A stretch of DNA of 64,000 bases. Origin: Hyposmocoma kahamanoa (Eukaryota > Arthropoda > Insecta > Lepidoptera > Cosmopterigidae). The translations under genes were made by a program, and so were the position numbers. Below, one piece after another: positions 1 through 10,430 of the stretch (positions are counted from its first letter, which is position 1; each line of letters opens with the position of its first letter). The stretch covers positions 14,539,119 to 14,603,118 of the forward strand of contig NW_020653726.1 of NCBI RefSeq assembly GCF_003589595.1, in the 5' to 3' direction. The notes below the pieces were generated by a model. It was not told the origin of the DNA and did not search any database. It saw only the letters and a list, made by a program, of their open reading frames with translations.

Positions 1-39
1 ATATCAGCAACAAGGACAAAAAGGAATTCGCGAGATCTG

Positions 40-165
40 CTGATTTAATCTGTAGCTCAGTTGGTTAGAGCGGTAGCCACGTTAAGCCAACAGACGCTGG
101 TTCAAGTCCAACAAAGGAATTTTTCTATAAGTTTAAAATATATATCGCAAAAATAGGAAAACAAA
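40..165 (+). mobile_element. tRNA-derived SINE head (SINE-D-like)
   Basis: A perfect pol III box A (TAGCTCAGTTGG, 53-64) and box B (GGTTCAAGTCC, 99-109) are seen. The D stem GCTC/GAGC pairs, but the anticodon and acceptor stems do not fold, so this is not a functional tRNA gene. The following AAGGAATTTTTCT resembles the body of the SINE-D copies near 50.8 and 51.2 kb. Read as an old SINE fragment. Confidence 0.55.
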
Positions 166-321
166 TCATGTCAGAATTAGTGATGAATTTAAAAATTATG
201 GTCGTATCGACAGTTATGTAATGAATTATTATAAATAAATGTTATTCACTTAGTGTTGAATCACCCTGTATGTATTTAGGTACATCTGTATAATAGAATA
301 CAAACATACGTTTGTAAGAGT

Positions 322-553
322 GGGTACAGATCTGGCAAATGCACCGCGAGCACGCTGCATATGCGCTGCGCGCGCGCTATTCGCATGCTGCACGCGCGCT
401 TCACGTGTGCTGCATGCGTGCAATTACATGTTAATATATGTGGAGTGCGAGTGCGAGCGAACAGATCGCACAACGTATAATGCTCGTGTACAGTTCACGA
501 GCCTATCGCAAATAGGTGCGTGTGAGGCGCATTCGCCAGATCTGTGCGCACCC
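322..553. mobile_element. Short inverted-repeat element (MITE-like), GC-rich core
   Basis: The ends are imperfect inverted repeats: GGGTACAGATCTGGCAAATG at the left and, read on the other strand, GGGTGCGCACAGATCTGGCG at the right. The core is rich in alternating GCGC/TGCA words, unlike the AT-rich surroundings. ORFs through it on both strands are by-products of this composition. No target-site duplication was resolved. Confidence 0.4.
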
Positions 554-555
554 TT

Positions 556-1350
556 TGAAGATATACTAAAGAACAACTACGTTCATACCTTTGTCAAGAC
601 ATTCCAAACTTGTGAAGATATCTAATTTATCTGAATCCTGAAATTACGATGATGTCTTTAGATCTTTACACTTAGGCGGAATAATATTGAAGTTTCCATT
701 TCATAATGTTTATTTACAAACTTCGCAATCGCAGGGATCGTAAGTATTCCCGAGCAAAAAGCAAACTATCAACGCATCTACGCTGTGCTTGCTTTATGTA
801 TACTTATTTGTTCGATAGTATAAAGATAGTCGTAAAATGTGTATTCAATTTAAATATAGTAAAGTAGACGTGATACTCGTTTTAAATGCCAATAAAGGCT
901 GGAAACGCAATAATTAACACGAAAATGTCAACGTTTATTTCTAGCTCAAATATTGCAGGTACTGTATGGTGAAATATTCAATCTTTTCTGATGTCCAGTT
1001 GCTCCGAACATATTTTCAACCTGAACTCTCTGGCTTGAGTTGAAATTATAGCAGGAAATTTCGGTACTCCTGATTGCGGAGAATGACCAAAATGTAATCT
1101 GCACTTCTGTCATGTGTATCAAAGTGAAGTAACACATTAACCTGGATAAGCAAGAAAGTAGGTAGTTTTATCGTACATTTTGTTTAAAAAAGTTTACAGC
1201 AATCCCTATGTTCTCATCAAGTGTGTTCGCCACAAAAAGTACTGGTGAATTTAACTGGTGAAATGAGCTGGTACTTAGCAGAAACAAGCTTTTATTATAC
1301 ATATATAGCTTAAGAACGAAAGCGAAGTGACATAAACCCTTCACTTTTTA
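556..1350. other. No recognisable feature
   Basis: AT-rich sequence with only short spurious ORFs. I see no gene, RNA or repeat shared with the rest of the window. Confidence 0.5.
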
Positions 1351-1575
1351 ACTGCCTCTGTGGCCGAACGGTTACCATGCCGGACTGCCACTCAGAGGTC
1401 CCAGGTTCGATTCCCGGGTCGGGAGAAATATTTGTATGGCCTACATTTATTTCTCTTCTCGTGAGTTTGTGTGTAATTTGTGGTTGTCTATGTGTGTGTC
1501 CATGGCACCCGCGACACAGGGTTTTCCTAGTGCGAGGCTATGTTGAGTGTGTGCGTTATTATTATTATTATTATG
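1351..1575 (+). mobile_element. SINE-A copy 1, tRNA-derived SINE
   Basis: Head with box A TGGCCGAACGG (1361-1371) and box B GGTTCGATTCC (1404-1414), which are internal RNA polymerase III promoter elements. A conserved body follows (TTTGTATGGCCTACATTTAT, then TGTGTGTGTCCATGGCACCC) and then a (TTA)n tail. The same unit occurs at 9.3, 12.0, 22.5, 25.1, 29.8 and 56.4 kb. The head resembles a tRNA with a C-rich acceptor side. The element has no coding capacity and would need LINE enzymes to move. A 99-codon ORF across it is a by-product. Confidence 0.85.
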
Positions 1576-1660
1576 TTTATTTTAAACTCTCGCCTCTCCC
1601 AAGGCCTAAAAGACTAATTATTATTATTATTATTATTATTTTGAGTTTTACGGTACAGCG
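1576..1660 (+). repeat. Interspersed repeat fragment next to TTA microsatellites
   Basis: The core TTTTAAACTCTCGCCTCTCC followed by CAAGGCCTAAAAG recurs near 54,540-54,590. It lies between two (TTA)n runs, one of them the SINE-A tail. Its class is unknown. Confidence 0.45.
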
Positions 1661-1739
1661 TGTTATCGTTTTATAACTCTTAAATAGTTGTAATGCTATA
1701 GCTTGAAGTACCTATCCCATTTTAGGTTCTAAGGTTGTA

Positions 1740-1818
1740 ACCAGTAGAGCTCCTTCTGAAAGAGTTCGTCCAGAGAAGTATTGCCACCTTACCTATTTCT
1801 GCCGCCAAGCAGTAAAAT
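1740..1818 (-). mobile_element. Family H fragment (hairpin end only)
   Basis: Contains the hairpin-end module (AGTAGAGCTCCTTCTGAAAG) through the conserved CTGCCGCCAAGCAGTAA word of family H. The rest of the element is missing. Confidence 0.7.
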
Positions 1819-1825
1819 CTTTATC

Positions 1826-2095
1826 GGTTCATCATCATCAATCCATTTATACGTCCCATTGCTGGACCCTTCTCTCAGGCGAGGGTTTTAGGTTAGCCAC
1901 CACGCTGAGTCGCTGGGCCGAGGGTCTTGAACCTTCTTCGACATGCAAGTTTCATCACGCTGTTTTTCTTCACCAAAAACTCATGGTAAATTTCAAATTA
2001 AATTTTCCACATTAATTGCGAGAAACTCAGAGTTGCACGGATTCGAACTCACGGCCTCTGCTTGACAGGCGGTAGAGTAGACCCTTACTATCACG
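1826..2095 (-). mobile_element. SINE-E copy 1, tRNA-derived, RTE-type tail
   Basis: On the minus strand a tRNA-like head with box B (GAGTTCGAATCC) is followed by a body containing GAAATTTACCATGAG. The 3' end is CCAGCAATGGGACG and then TGATGATGA repeats. This 3' end resembles that of the RTE LINE at 12.6 kb (CCCAGCAGTGGGCG then ATGATGATGA), so RTE enzymes are the likely source of its mobility. It belongs with copies at 53.7 and 57.8 kb. Confidence 0.65.
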
Positions 2096-2099
2096 GCTT

Positions 2100-3254
2100 T
2101 ATTCGTGACTCTTAATTTTTAAGAATTTGCATTCTTGATACATTTTATAGAGGTCATTGACCAGTTTGTCTCCCATGTGGGAGTACAAATTCCAACATTA
2201 TTAAATTATCATATCAAATATAAAAAAAACCATCCTGGCCGCAATATATTTGATATATTACTGATACTGAATTATTGCATGCGATAATGGAATGCCCCTT
2301 AATGACAAAAATAATGGATACACGTTGCGAATAAAATAATTCTAAGTTGCTATAAACACACACATTTTGTTAAGTATATTAAAATACTGAATTGTGGATG
2401 TGTTGAATTAACGAATTTCAATTTTCACGATATTAAAAGTAAACATTGTGTACTGAAATAAAAAAAAACCCTTTCCATCGGAAGATTGTTTACAGACGAT
2501 TTTAGCCTTTTAGTATATATTTCTTACAGACTGTGATTTGATTTGTAATCTTCATAAATATTCTGTATTTTTTTAATAAATATATATGTTAGTAGCGTAA
2601 GCATCAATTTAGCCCTCATCAGTTTCGCTAGAGATACAAAGTAAACACACGGCTCGCCGCAATCAGGCCTCAGTGCGAGATTAAGCCGCATCAAAAGATT
2701 TGCCTATACGCGATATTAATGTCTTAAACACGGGGAACGCTAGCATATCTAATGAAAAATAATTTAGGTGCAGACAGGCAACATTAATACTAATAAATAA
2801 TAAGGTGACGGTTCGCACGGCAGTACATAAATCCCTGCGCCGCGTGCCGTCACAATGGTAATATATTAGGACAAATGTTATTACAAGCTCGACTCGTTAT
2901 GTTATTTTTGTGCTCCCTCGAGTTACAAATTCCGGGACAGCTGGTCCCCGTGGCCGAAGTTTCTCCCACATTGACATGGCCGAATCGTTAGGGATTGTGT
3001 GACTCATGCGTATTGCCGTATTCAGCTTGTCGATCATCGTCTGTCATAGTATTCACACCTGTTATATTATGGACATGTGTTTTTGATACAGGTGAAAGTG
3101 GCAAGGAATATTAAGGTTTCGCAAAGACACACCTGCTTTGTGTGATCATAAAAAGATACAACGCTAAGTCAGTTGATGGAAATAAAAGCAAAATTTATGT
3201 ATACGTGTGAATTAGAAGTCAAATATTTTTACCCGTCAACCGAATCTAATCTAT
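2100..3254. other. Unique sequence, no gene seen
   Basis: Mostly AT-rich. A GC-richer patch at about 2,640-3,060 includes a local stem with arms near GTGACGGTTCGCACGGC and GCCGCGTGCCGTCAC (about 2,806-2,852). No ORF or family match was recognised. It could be regulatory or structured, but nothing proves it. Confidence 0.35.
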
Positions 3255-3650
3255 AACCGACTTCAAAAAAGAGGAGGCGGTTCTCAACTCGACAGTATTT
3301 GTTTATTTGGAATAACAGTAGCCATATACTTAATATAATTCTAACCTTAACATACGTTTGACATAATAGAGATACTGATACTGATAATAGAGATACGAAG
3401 TTTTGTACGTAAGTAACACGATAACTCGTGAACCGATTTTGATGATTCTTTTTTGTTGGAAAGATTGGTCCCATTTAAATTTTAAGAAGGTATTCCACCT
3501 CTAAGCGAGGCAAACTAAGGGATGAATCCGGTGTCACGCACTTTCCTGTAATCGATTTCAATTAAACTTGGCAAATAGACATCTATTAATTCTACATTCT
3601 CTAATTCCACATTTTTTGAGATCGGGTTTTTTTATATACAAAAGTTACAA
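3255..3650 (+). mobile_element. Family P copy 1 (AACCGACTTC repeat)
   Basis: Starts AACCGACTTCAAAAAAGAGG and ends with the near-inverse TTTTTGAGATCGGGTTTTTT. Internal words shared with copies at 27.7, 30.5, 44.6 and 53.3 kb include GTGAACCGATTTTGATGATT and TTTTTTGTTGGAAAG. Termini of about 14 bp are inverted, so it behaves like a non-autonomous DNA element, although its class is uncertain. Repeats with these words are very common in moth genomes. Confidence 0.65.
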
Positions 3651-3678
3651 TTATTGTTTGACTTCTCAACTTTTTTTA

Positions 3679-3958
3679 TGATACCGAGTGACTCCCGTCA
3701 CTACACGAACAAGTTTTTTGCACCTAGTGCAGTATAGCAGTTGCAGTCGCTCAGAAGTTCTGATGATCGGAGGGACGATTCTATTGCGCCCGTCTCACCC
3801 TGACACAAAAATTGACAAGTCTCATTCGCCTGTAATTTCACCAGCACCTTTACCCTTTAAAAACCGGAACACAGTAATGCTGATATTACTGCTTAACGGT
3901 AGAAACAGGTAAGGTGGCAGTACTTCCCGGACGACTCTTTCACAAGGAGCTCAACTAC
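3679..3958 (+). mobile_element. Family H copy 2, near full length
   Basis: Follows the family from GAGTGACTCCCGTC through TGACAAGTCTCATTCGCCTG and CCGGAACACAGTAATGCTGA to CTCTTTCACAAGGAGCTC. The ORF through it is non-coding. It ends beside the 21-bp-arm hairpin at 3,960-4,006. Confidence 0.75.
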
Positions 3959-3959
3959 T

Positions 3960-4006
3960 TTTGTTACATCTCCTGTTATAGTAGGTATAACAGGAGATGT
4001 AACAAA
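3960..4006. repeat. Perfect 21-bp inverted repeat, 5-nt loop
   Basis: Arms 3,960-3,980 and 3,986-4,006 are exact inverse copies (arm core TTACATCTCCTGTTATA), separated by GTAGG. It sits between two family H pieces. One arm recurs near 5,905-5,925 after another H copy. Confidence 0.85.
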
Positions 4007-4039
4007 GGCAGTACTTATCATAACAAACATGTTTCGCAC

Positions 4040-4156
4040 AAATTCTTCAAAACCAGAATGGAGTAATGTTAGCATTAATGCTTGGCGGTAAAAATAGGTA
4101 AGGTGGCAGTACTTTCCTCGACGAACTCTTTCACAAGCAGCTACTGCTACTATGGT
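4040..4156 (+). mobile_element. Family H copy 3, hairpin-end fragment
   Basis: Contains the last third of the family: AATGTTAGCATTAATGCTTG, TAAGGTGGCAGTACTTTCCT and the terminal CTCTTTCACAAGCAGCTACT. Confidence 0.7.
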
Positions 4157-4670
4157 GAGTGAATGTTTACTTTTTTTACATTTACTCATCGAAATATTAC
4201 ACTTTCAAATTTTAGTAATTCCAACAGGTCGTAGCTGTAACTAGTAACTCGCCTTCGGAAGTCATAAGAACAACTGGCCAGATGTTGTAATAACATTATT
4301 TGGGCTTCAGCTACTATAGTTTACATAACCGATTATATGAAAATTAATTAGTCTGTTTGATTATGTTACAATTTTGTTTGTTGGGTTTTAACATAATGTT
4401 TAAAGTGAAAGGAGAAACAGATTGTTTTGTTTACGAAACATTAACGAATATTACACGTAATAATATTCGTTAATTACCTTAAAATATTTTTTTTATTTAT
4501 AATAATAATATTTTACGGTAATGTCATTAGACTGTGAAAGTAGCTGAAGTAAACCAATCTAGCGGTTTCGACGTTTGAAAGTTTCCGTATTTTTTTAATC
4601 GCGTACACTGCAGAGCTGAGCCGCTTTGATAACTTACTTATATGTGGACCCCACTGCAATTTAATATAAC
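4157..4670. other. No recognisable feature
   Basis: AT-rich DNA with a local inverted repeat around AACGAATATTACACGTAATAA near 4,443-4,475. No gene or shared repeat seen. Confidence 0.4.
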
Positions 4671-4671
4671 T

Positions 4672-5612
4672 AATTAAATATAACTATATCCACAAGATTT
4701 CAATTTTTCGTTTCTAACTACAATGTTTGTAACCGTCTCTCTAACATTGGGTAATGTAAATTTCACACAATTTGTTTTTTTCTCATTAAGAAGCAGGTTA
4801 TTAACAGCAAGCCAATCAATTACTTTAGATATAGTATTGTTCGCATCGTCGTAAGAACATTGGTGCCTTTTAACTTTAAACTCTAATGAAGTATCATCAG
4901 CAAACAATACTATCTTATGTTTTAAACCCTCTATGAGGCTAGGTAAGTCATTAATATAAACTAAAAACAAAAATGGACCTAGAATTGAACCTTGAGGGAC
5001 ACCCATGCTTATTGCAGACCCTAATGAACTCGTGCCGTTAACTTCGACCCTGTGGACCTTACCACTCAAATACGATTTAAGAAGGTCGAGGTCACGTCCC
5101 GCCACACCATAATGGCGAAGTTTCCTGACCAGAATATCAAGGTACACACAATCAAAAGCCTTGAAAAGGTCACAGAATACACCAATAAAAAAACAAAAAA
5201 AACACCAATAGCGACATGTGAGTCTTCCCATGCATCAAATATATGTTTCATCAACTCAACACCAACATCGGTTGTAGAGCGACCCCGAGTGAAACCAAAT
5301 TATTTAGGAGACATTAAGTAATTACTATAAAAATGTACAGACATCTGATTTAGAATCATTTTTTCAAAGATTTTATTGAGTGTTGGTAGTATTGAAATAG
5401 GTCTAAAATTGGTGGGGTCTGACATACTACCAGATTTGAAAAGTGGAATAACCTTACTTTGCTTCATGAGGTCAGGAAACATACCATCATCAACACATTT
5501 ATTAAAGACATGCTAAGTAAGGCGCAAAATAATCAACTATAGAACTACTTACTTTGACTGAAAGACCATCAAGGTCAGCAGTATTTTTTATGTTTATAGA
5601 CTTAAAGGCTAT
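4672..5612 (-). pseudogene. Non-LTR retrotransposon RT fragment (Jockey/CR1-like)
   Basis: Read on the minus strand, this encodes part of a LINE reverse transcriptase. Visible blocks in order are PLFKSGSMSDPTNFRPISIL (RT block 1), DLFKAFDCVYLDIL (motif A), MGVPQGSILGPFLFLVYIND (motif B) and LFADDTS (motif C, catalytic FADD). The RT would copy element RNA into DNA at a nicked target. The frame shifts between block 1 and motif A and there are stops upstream, so it is dead. The N-terminal endonuclease is missing: the fragment stops at 5,612, where a family H copy begins. Confidence 0.85.
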
Positions 5613-5897
5613 AATGTCAAGTGATGGGACGTATAAGTCGTGCACCTAGTAGTAAGCTACTCGCCTCTCCATAATAGTTGCAGTGTCATTCAGAGCTTTA
5701 AATCACAAAGATCTGAGGGGCACTGCTACTGCGCCCCTCAGACATAAGTTGACCAGTCCCATGTGCCTGTAATTTTACCAGCACCCTAAACTTTCAAAAC
5801 TGGAACAGTAATGCTGACATTATTGCTTGGCGGCAGAAATAGGTAAGGTAAGTAAAGTACTTCCCTCGACGTACTTTTCACAAAGAGCTTCTACTGT
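5613..5897 (+). mobile_element. Family H copy 4
   Basis: Starts TCAAGTGATGGGACG and runs through GTCCCATGTGCCTGTAATTT to a degraded hairpin end (CTTTTCACAAAGAGCTTCTA). It abuts the minus-strand LINE remnant, so it either inserted into it or recombined with it. About 60 bp beyond its end resembles the DNA that follows H copy 2. Confidence 0.75.
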
Positions 5898-5987
5898 ATT
5901 GTAGGTTTAACAGGAGATGTCACTAAAGCACGTGTAACAAGTTTCGCACATATTAAATAGCATGCAAATCTCTAGCTATACAATGTT

Positions 5988-6482
5988 AACTACTAAGTTG
6001 TTATCGAGTTCTTAGGTTTTCACGATTGTTACACATAGGAAATGAAACAATTTTTCTGGATTTAAATCGCGTATATTTGTTTTTTCAAACAAACCGACGT
6101 TTTGGGTCCTTTACAGGTCCCTTGGTCACGGTTGACTAAGGTGGTACAGCCATCAACCAGTTATGTCTAATATTAATGCAAACAACCCTATTTTTTCACT
6201 ATAGTTGCAAAAGTTATTAATTAAATACCTTATTTTTAATTTTACAAAGAAACATTCCAATTTACGCTACACTACGTTTTACAAATTATTTTATTGAATG
6301 AACTTTAATTAAGTTCAATTTATTAATAACTAATAATAGAAATTAGAATAAATTAAAACATATTAATTAGTACTGAAGTCATATGTCTGTTTGGCATTTT
6401 TCGTCAGAGGAAATACAGGATCCCAAACAGGTGGTACGGAGAAACCATCAGGTATATGTTCTTTGACCCGGCACAAATACTT
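5988..6482 (-). mobile_element. Penelope-like element, internally deleted copy
   Basis: Nearly the same sequence as the Penelope-like element at 22.7-23.4 kb over its 3' UTR and terminal repeat (TTCTTAGGTTTTCACGATTG, then AAACAAACCGACGTTTTGGG). The minus-strand coding end (DGFSVPPVWDPVFPLTK) is kept, but about 175 bp of the endonuclease-domain coding sequence is missing between it and the VKEHI segment. It cannot encode a working protein. Confidence 0.75.
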
Positions 6483-7270
6483 CGCATCGTTTGTCCAATA
6501 TAAGAGATACCGCATTCACAGTCAAGCTTGTAAGTCGTAATTAATATTCATATTGATTTGTATACGCCCTCTTACAGCAAATTGAATATCACAGAGTTTA
6601 ATGCGTCAATAATTGCTGTTTCATAAATAATCAGGTTGTTATTATTTGAATTTTAAGTATTATTAACCCACCCAAAATGTAAGCAAAGAGGATAAACGAG
6701 CAAACTGTAATCTGATAAAACTTAGAACAATTCACATTTTGCAATATATAATTTTACTTTACATCGTCTTATACTAAGTTATAATAAAAGCCTATGTTTA
6801 AGGTCGTTAATAAATTTATGAGATTGATAAAGCTATCGGGATCAAAAAAATTTTTTGTTGCGCCATTTTGTTGTGTCATTGATACGAGTGTCATTCGTGT
6901 TTCATTTCTCGAATTCGGAATGTTTTCTCGTCTCCATAGTGCGTATGTTAAATTTTTGTGTTGTTTAAGTTTTCGTTTGTTATTAATTTGTTTAATTTTT
7001 ATGTTGTTTTTGTTGCTCATGGAGTTTTATTCAAGTTGAGACATTTTGTACGGAATTCGCACTAGCCTATCATTTTTGTGCAATTTAATATTTTTAACAG
7101 ACAAATAAAATAAAATTGTATAAAATGAGAATCTCCCCCTTTCCCAATTCCGTTAAAAATAGAAGGTTTAGCACACCTACATTCACATTTTGACAATGAC
7201 GTTTCACGACTTGTTTTGTTTCCATTTTGGTCAGTTATGATTCATACTAATTTTTATAAATAGTAGAGTT
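6483..7270. other. No recognisable feature
   Basis: AT-rich. Two overlapping ORFs near 6,770-7,040 on opposite strands are low-complexity and not supported by any motif. Confidence 0.4.
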
Positions 7271-7650
7271 ATAAAATTTCACATGTACGCAATTTGTTTC
7301 ATGTACTTTGTATTATTATAATGTCATTAGAAAAATTAAGTCCGTAAGACTCCGTTGGTTTAGACACCTCGAAAGGATACCAACTTATAGGGCGGTAAAA
7401 AAGGTCCACATGTGACGTCCTATTGGTCGACGACCCGTTGGTTGGTCCAAATACCGATGGAGGGACGGAGTGAAAAAAGACCTTCGCGCATTGCTCGCAG
7501 AGAATTCGGAGGAGATCGCACAAGATAGGGTGGGCAAATACCCATTTCGGGTCGCTGAGCCAAGGGAGTAGGTAAGTCTTCGTATTATTTTTATGACTTT
7601 CATGCGATAAAAACATTTGGACGTATGATTACATGTGGCATTTTATTACC
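7271..7650. mobile_element. Small MITE interrupted by a LINE tail
   Basis: The left part has AAAATTTCACATGTACGCAA and the right part GACTTTCATGCGATAAAAAC then ACGTATGATTACATGTGGCA. Together these match uninterrupted short copies near 42.1, 44.3 and 47.0 kb. The element has been opened by the LINE fragment at 7,341-7,571. Confidence 0.5.
7341..7571 (+). pseudogene. C-terminal tail of a LINE reverse transcriptase
   Basis: The frame starting at 7,341 reads SVRLRWFRHLERIPTYRAVK, then after one in-frame stop RPIGRRPVGWSKYRWRDGVK and KDLRALLAENSEEIAQDRVG, ending at a stop at 7,569-7,571. RWFGH...GRP...W.DG..KDL is the typical tail after the RT domain in RTE-like LINEs. Only the last 77 or so codons remain. 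Confidence 0.75.
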
Positions 7651-8014
7651 AAGGGCGCGAAAATCATCTGCATAGATGATCGAAGCAGCGCGAACAAAAA
7701 AAGGAAAGCTTTCTTAACAATCACACAAATTTCACAATCTACGAAAGGAATTAACCTCAATAATTCCTCAACCGATATGCATAATATTGAAACTAGCACA
7801 AAAATACTATTCTACAAATCTCAACAAAGCCCAAATTTGAATTTCAATCTGTGACCTGAAATAATTTAGGTCAAAGGTTAACATGTTTAGTCTGCGGGAA
7901 AAATATTCAATTGTAAAATTATACGCGCGCAAATGAGCAAAACTGAAAAAAAAGAGAAATAAGAAACCCTGCTTCGGTAGAGAATCTACATTCAGCCTAA
8001 TATATTTATTTATA

Positions 8015-8514
8015 CAGGGTGTAATCGTTAAGTGTACCCAGACGATTATTCTGTAAATATAACAGATATCAAAAACTTTGAAACTGAAATCGAAAGTACT
8101 TTACTTAATGAGTAAAACGATATCAATAATTTTTATTATAATAAAACTAGAAATACCCAAAATTTTAAAGTTAAACGCTCCCATATCTTGAATTTGACAT
8201 GCGTAGAGAAGCTTTAGTTGATAAATTCAAAAAGGTAACAATAAATTTACACATAAAGAAAATGCTATAAATTAAGTAATAAAACTATGTTTTAATTGAA
8301 TAAAAACTTTGTATTCAAAGCAGTTGTTCGAAACGAACATTAAATGTATAGGAGCGTTTAACGTTAAAGTTTTGGATATTTTTAGTTTATTTATAAAAAG
8401 TTATTGATGTCGTTTTGCTCATTACGTAACGTACTTTCAGTATAATCTTAAAGGTTTTTGATATCTTTTGTATTTACGGAATAATCGCCTGAGCGTACTA
8501 AACGATTACACCCT
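8015..8514. mobile_element. Long-inverted-repeat DNA element, about 500 bp
   Basis: The left end GGGTGTAATCGTTAAGTGTA and the right end (inverse: GGGTGTAATCGTTTAGTACG) begin arms of about 170-180 bp that match imperfectly throughout. Shared inner words include AGTACTTTACTTAATGAGTA and, on the inverse of the right arm, AGTACGTTACGTAATGAGCA. TACA lies just outside both GGG ends, a possible 4-bp target duplication. There is no ORF, so it is non-autonomous. Confidence 0.7.
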
Positions 8515-8559
8515 ACATACATATTTACATAGTTATCAGTGGTAGGTCATTTATATACA

Positions 8560-9230
8560 ATAAGAACAATAAAGGTCCTGCATGGTTCCTTGAGGAACAC
8601 CAAACCTATTTGAATGGTAATCCGAAGGGCAGGTGTTAATAATGTTTGTTTTATCTTAGTAGTTTAGTTGTACGCGTTGCTACCTATTATGCAGATATGA
8701 CAAACCAAATTGACACTATTCCTCTAATACCATATTTGTCTGATGTGAATAGCAATCTATTACGTGCCACGAAATCAAAGGCTTTAGACTTATCAAGTAT
8801 CAAGAGTTTTAGTCACTATATCCACAAAATACAACGACCGTTTCTGTTGTCTCTTTGAAAGCTAAATTGTTCTGGTAATGAACTGGTGGTTTGATAATGC
8901 TCAACTAAGAGAAAGTCCAAAAATTTAAGATATATGCATTATTCGAATATTTTACCCAATATATGTATATAACCAATGTAACCCAAATGAGGGTAGTAAG
9001 GAATGCCCTAACTAATGAGTTTATAATAATTAGTTATGTATTGGCTTATCTATTGACATTAGGAAGTCATGTAAAATGTTACTTTCCAAGGACAACCTTA
9101 CGACAAACGTCTGGTGTTAGTTCATTCTTGCACAGTTTCAAATTTTTTGTAGAAAAATCATTATTGCATTCATTATTACAAGCATTGCTTAAGGATTGTA
9201 TTATTTCAAAATGTCGTTTTTAAAAAATCG
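8560..9230 (-). pseudogene. Badly decayed LINE reverse transcriptase
   Basis: Minus-strand frames show scattered RT blocks: LGKIFE...LPEQFSFQRDNRNG (the block before motif A), DKSKAFDFV (motif A), KYGIRGI and a degenerate VPQGT-like motif B near 8,590. Stops and frameshifts separate all of them. It is probably Jockey/CR1-like. ORFs on the plus strand here are by-products. Confidence 0.6.
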
Positions 9231-9264
9231 GTTAATGAAGAATGTATTAAAAGTAATTTTCAAT

Positions 9265-9471
9265 TAACCGCCTCCATGGCCGAACGGTTACCATGTTGAT
9301 CTGCCTTGCAGAGGTCCCGGGTTCAATTTCCGGGCCAGAAGAAATATTTGTATGGCCTACATTTATTTCTGTCGTAAGTTTGGGTATGTTTGTGGTTGTC
9401 TATGCGTGTGTCCATGCCACCCGCGATACAAGGTTTCCCTAGTGCGGGCCTATGAGTGTGTGCATTAAAAA
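9265..9471 (+). mobile_element. SINE-A copy 2
   Basis: Same box A (TGGCCGAACGG) and body as copy 1. Box B is mutated at one site (GGTTCAATTTC). The tail is a run of A rather than TTA repeats. Confidence 0.8.
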
Positions 9472-10245
9472 AATTTGGTCAGAATGTAACACTTATGTTT
9501 AGCAATTAATATATTATTATCATTAGTCAAATTTGTAAAATACCTGTTAAAGTTTGAGACCGTTTCAAACTCTGTAGTTATCGTCATGTTTTTCACCTTT
9601 AGCTCTTTTATGTCAGGATTATTATATATTGTACATTATGTGATACGTATATGTTTGGAAATGGGGCATATCCGAACAAATGCCAATGGAATGGTACCTA
9701 GGGATTCTTAACTTTTCTCTCTGTATCACGTATAATATAATATATAAACAAGGATAAAATGAGATAAAGCAAATATCACACGCAATGGGCCGCAGCGAGT
9801 AACGCGCTTAGGGCATCAGCCATAACAAATATCTGTCTTCCAAACAAATATTTGCGTATTTACACAACGCGCAATCCTGACCTTAATGCAGGATAATATA
9901 TAAAAAGGGCAAAATTCGTATTACCCGTTATGTATAATAGAGTTGTTGAATAGTTTAACAAGCGCTAGTGGTCTTCTTCTCTCTTCATAAACTAGACTGT
10001 GCCAAGTGTTTTGTTGTGATTACTTTGGTAATTACATTATAATAACCGTCTCTTTATTTTACAAACAGTCGCCCTCAGAAAAGTAGCTTTAGTAAGAGCG
10101 TAGCAGCCGGACGTAAAAAAATGCATAAAAACTTCCACATTTTTTGTAGGCTACACCAGGGTCACAAAAGGGGAATTAATTTGACAATTACATTTTTACT
10201 CTTTTCTCGTTGCAATTTCTTCTACAACACAATTTTCCTTGCCCA
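9472..10245. other. No recognisable feature
   Basis: AT-rich spacer. A somewhat GC-richer patch lies around 9,780-9,900. No motif supports a gene. Confidence 0.4.
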
Positions 10246-10430
10246 TTTTAGTGGCAGTAGAGCTCCTTGTGAAAGTGTTCGTCCAGTGAAGTACTGCCAC
10301 GTTACATATTTCTGCCACCGACCAGTAATGAGAGCATTACTGCATTTCTGTTTTGAATGGCAAGGGTTCTGGTGAAATTACAGGCACATGAGACTTGTCA
10401 ATTGAAGTGTCAGGGTATCATAAAAAAAAT
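10246..10430 (-). mobile_element. Family H copy 5, internally deleted
   Basis: Hairpin end (GGCAGTAGAGCTCCTTGTGA) through the CTGGTGAAATTACAGGCACA block, then directly ATCATAAAAAAAA. The central part of the element is missing. The ORF that spans it is non-coding. Confidence 0.75.

Noticed and set aside
53..120. Functional tRNA gene
   Set aside because: Box A and box B are perfect, but the anticodon and acceptor stems do not pair and the downstream sequence matches a SINE body.
1377..1676. 99-codon ORF
   Set aside because: It translates SINE-A and a TTA microsatellite. The same peptide recurs wherever SINE-A does.
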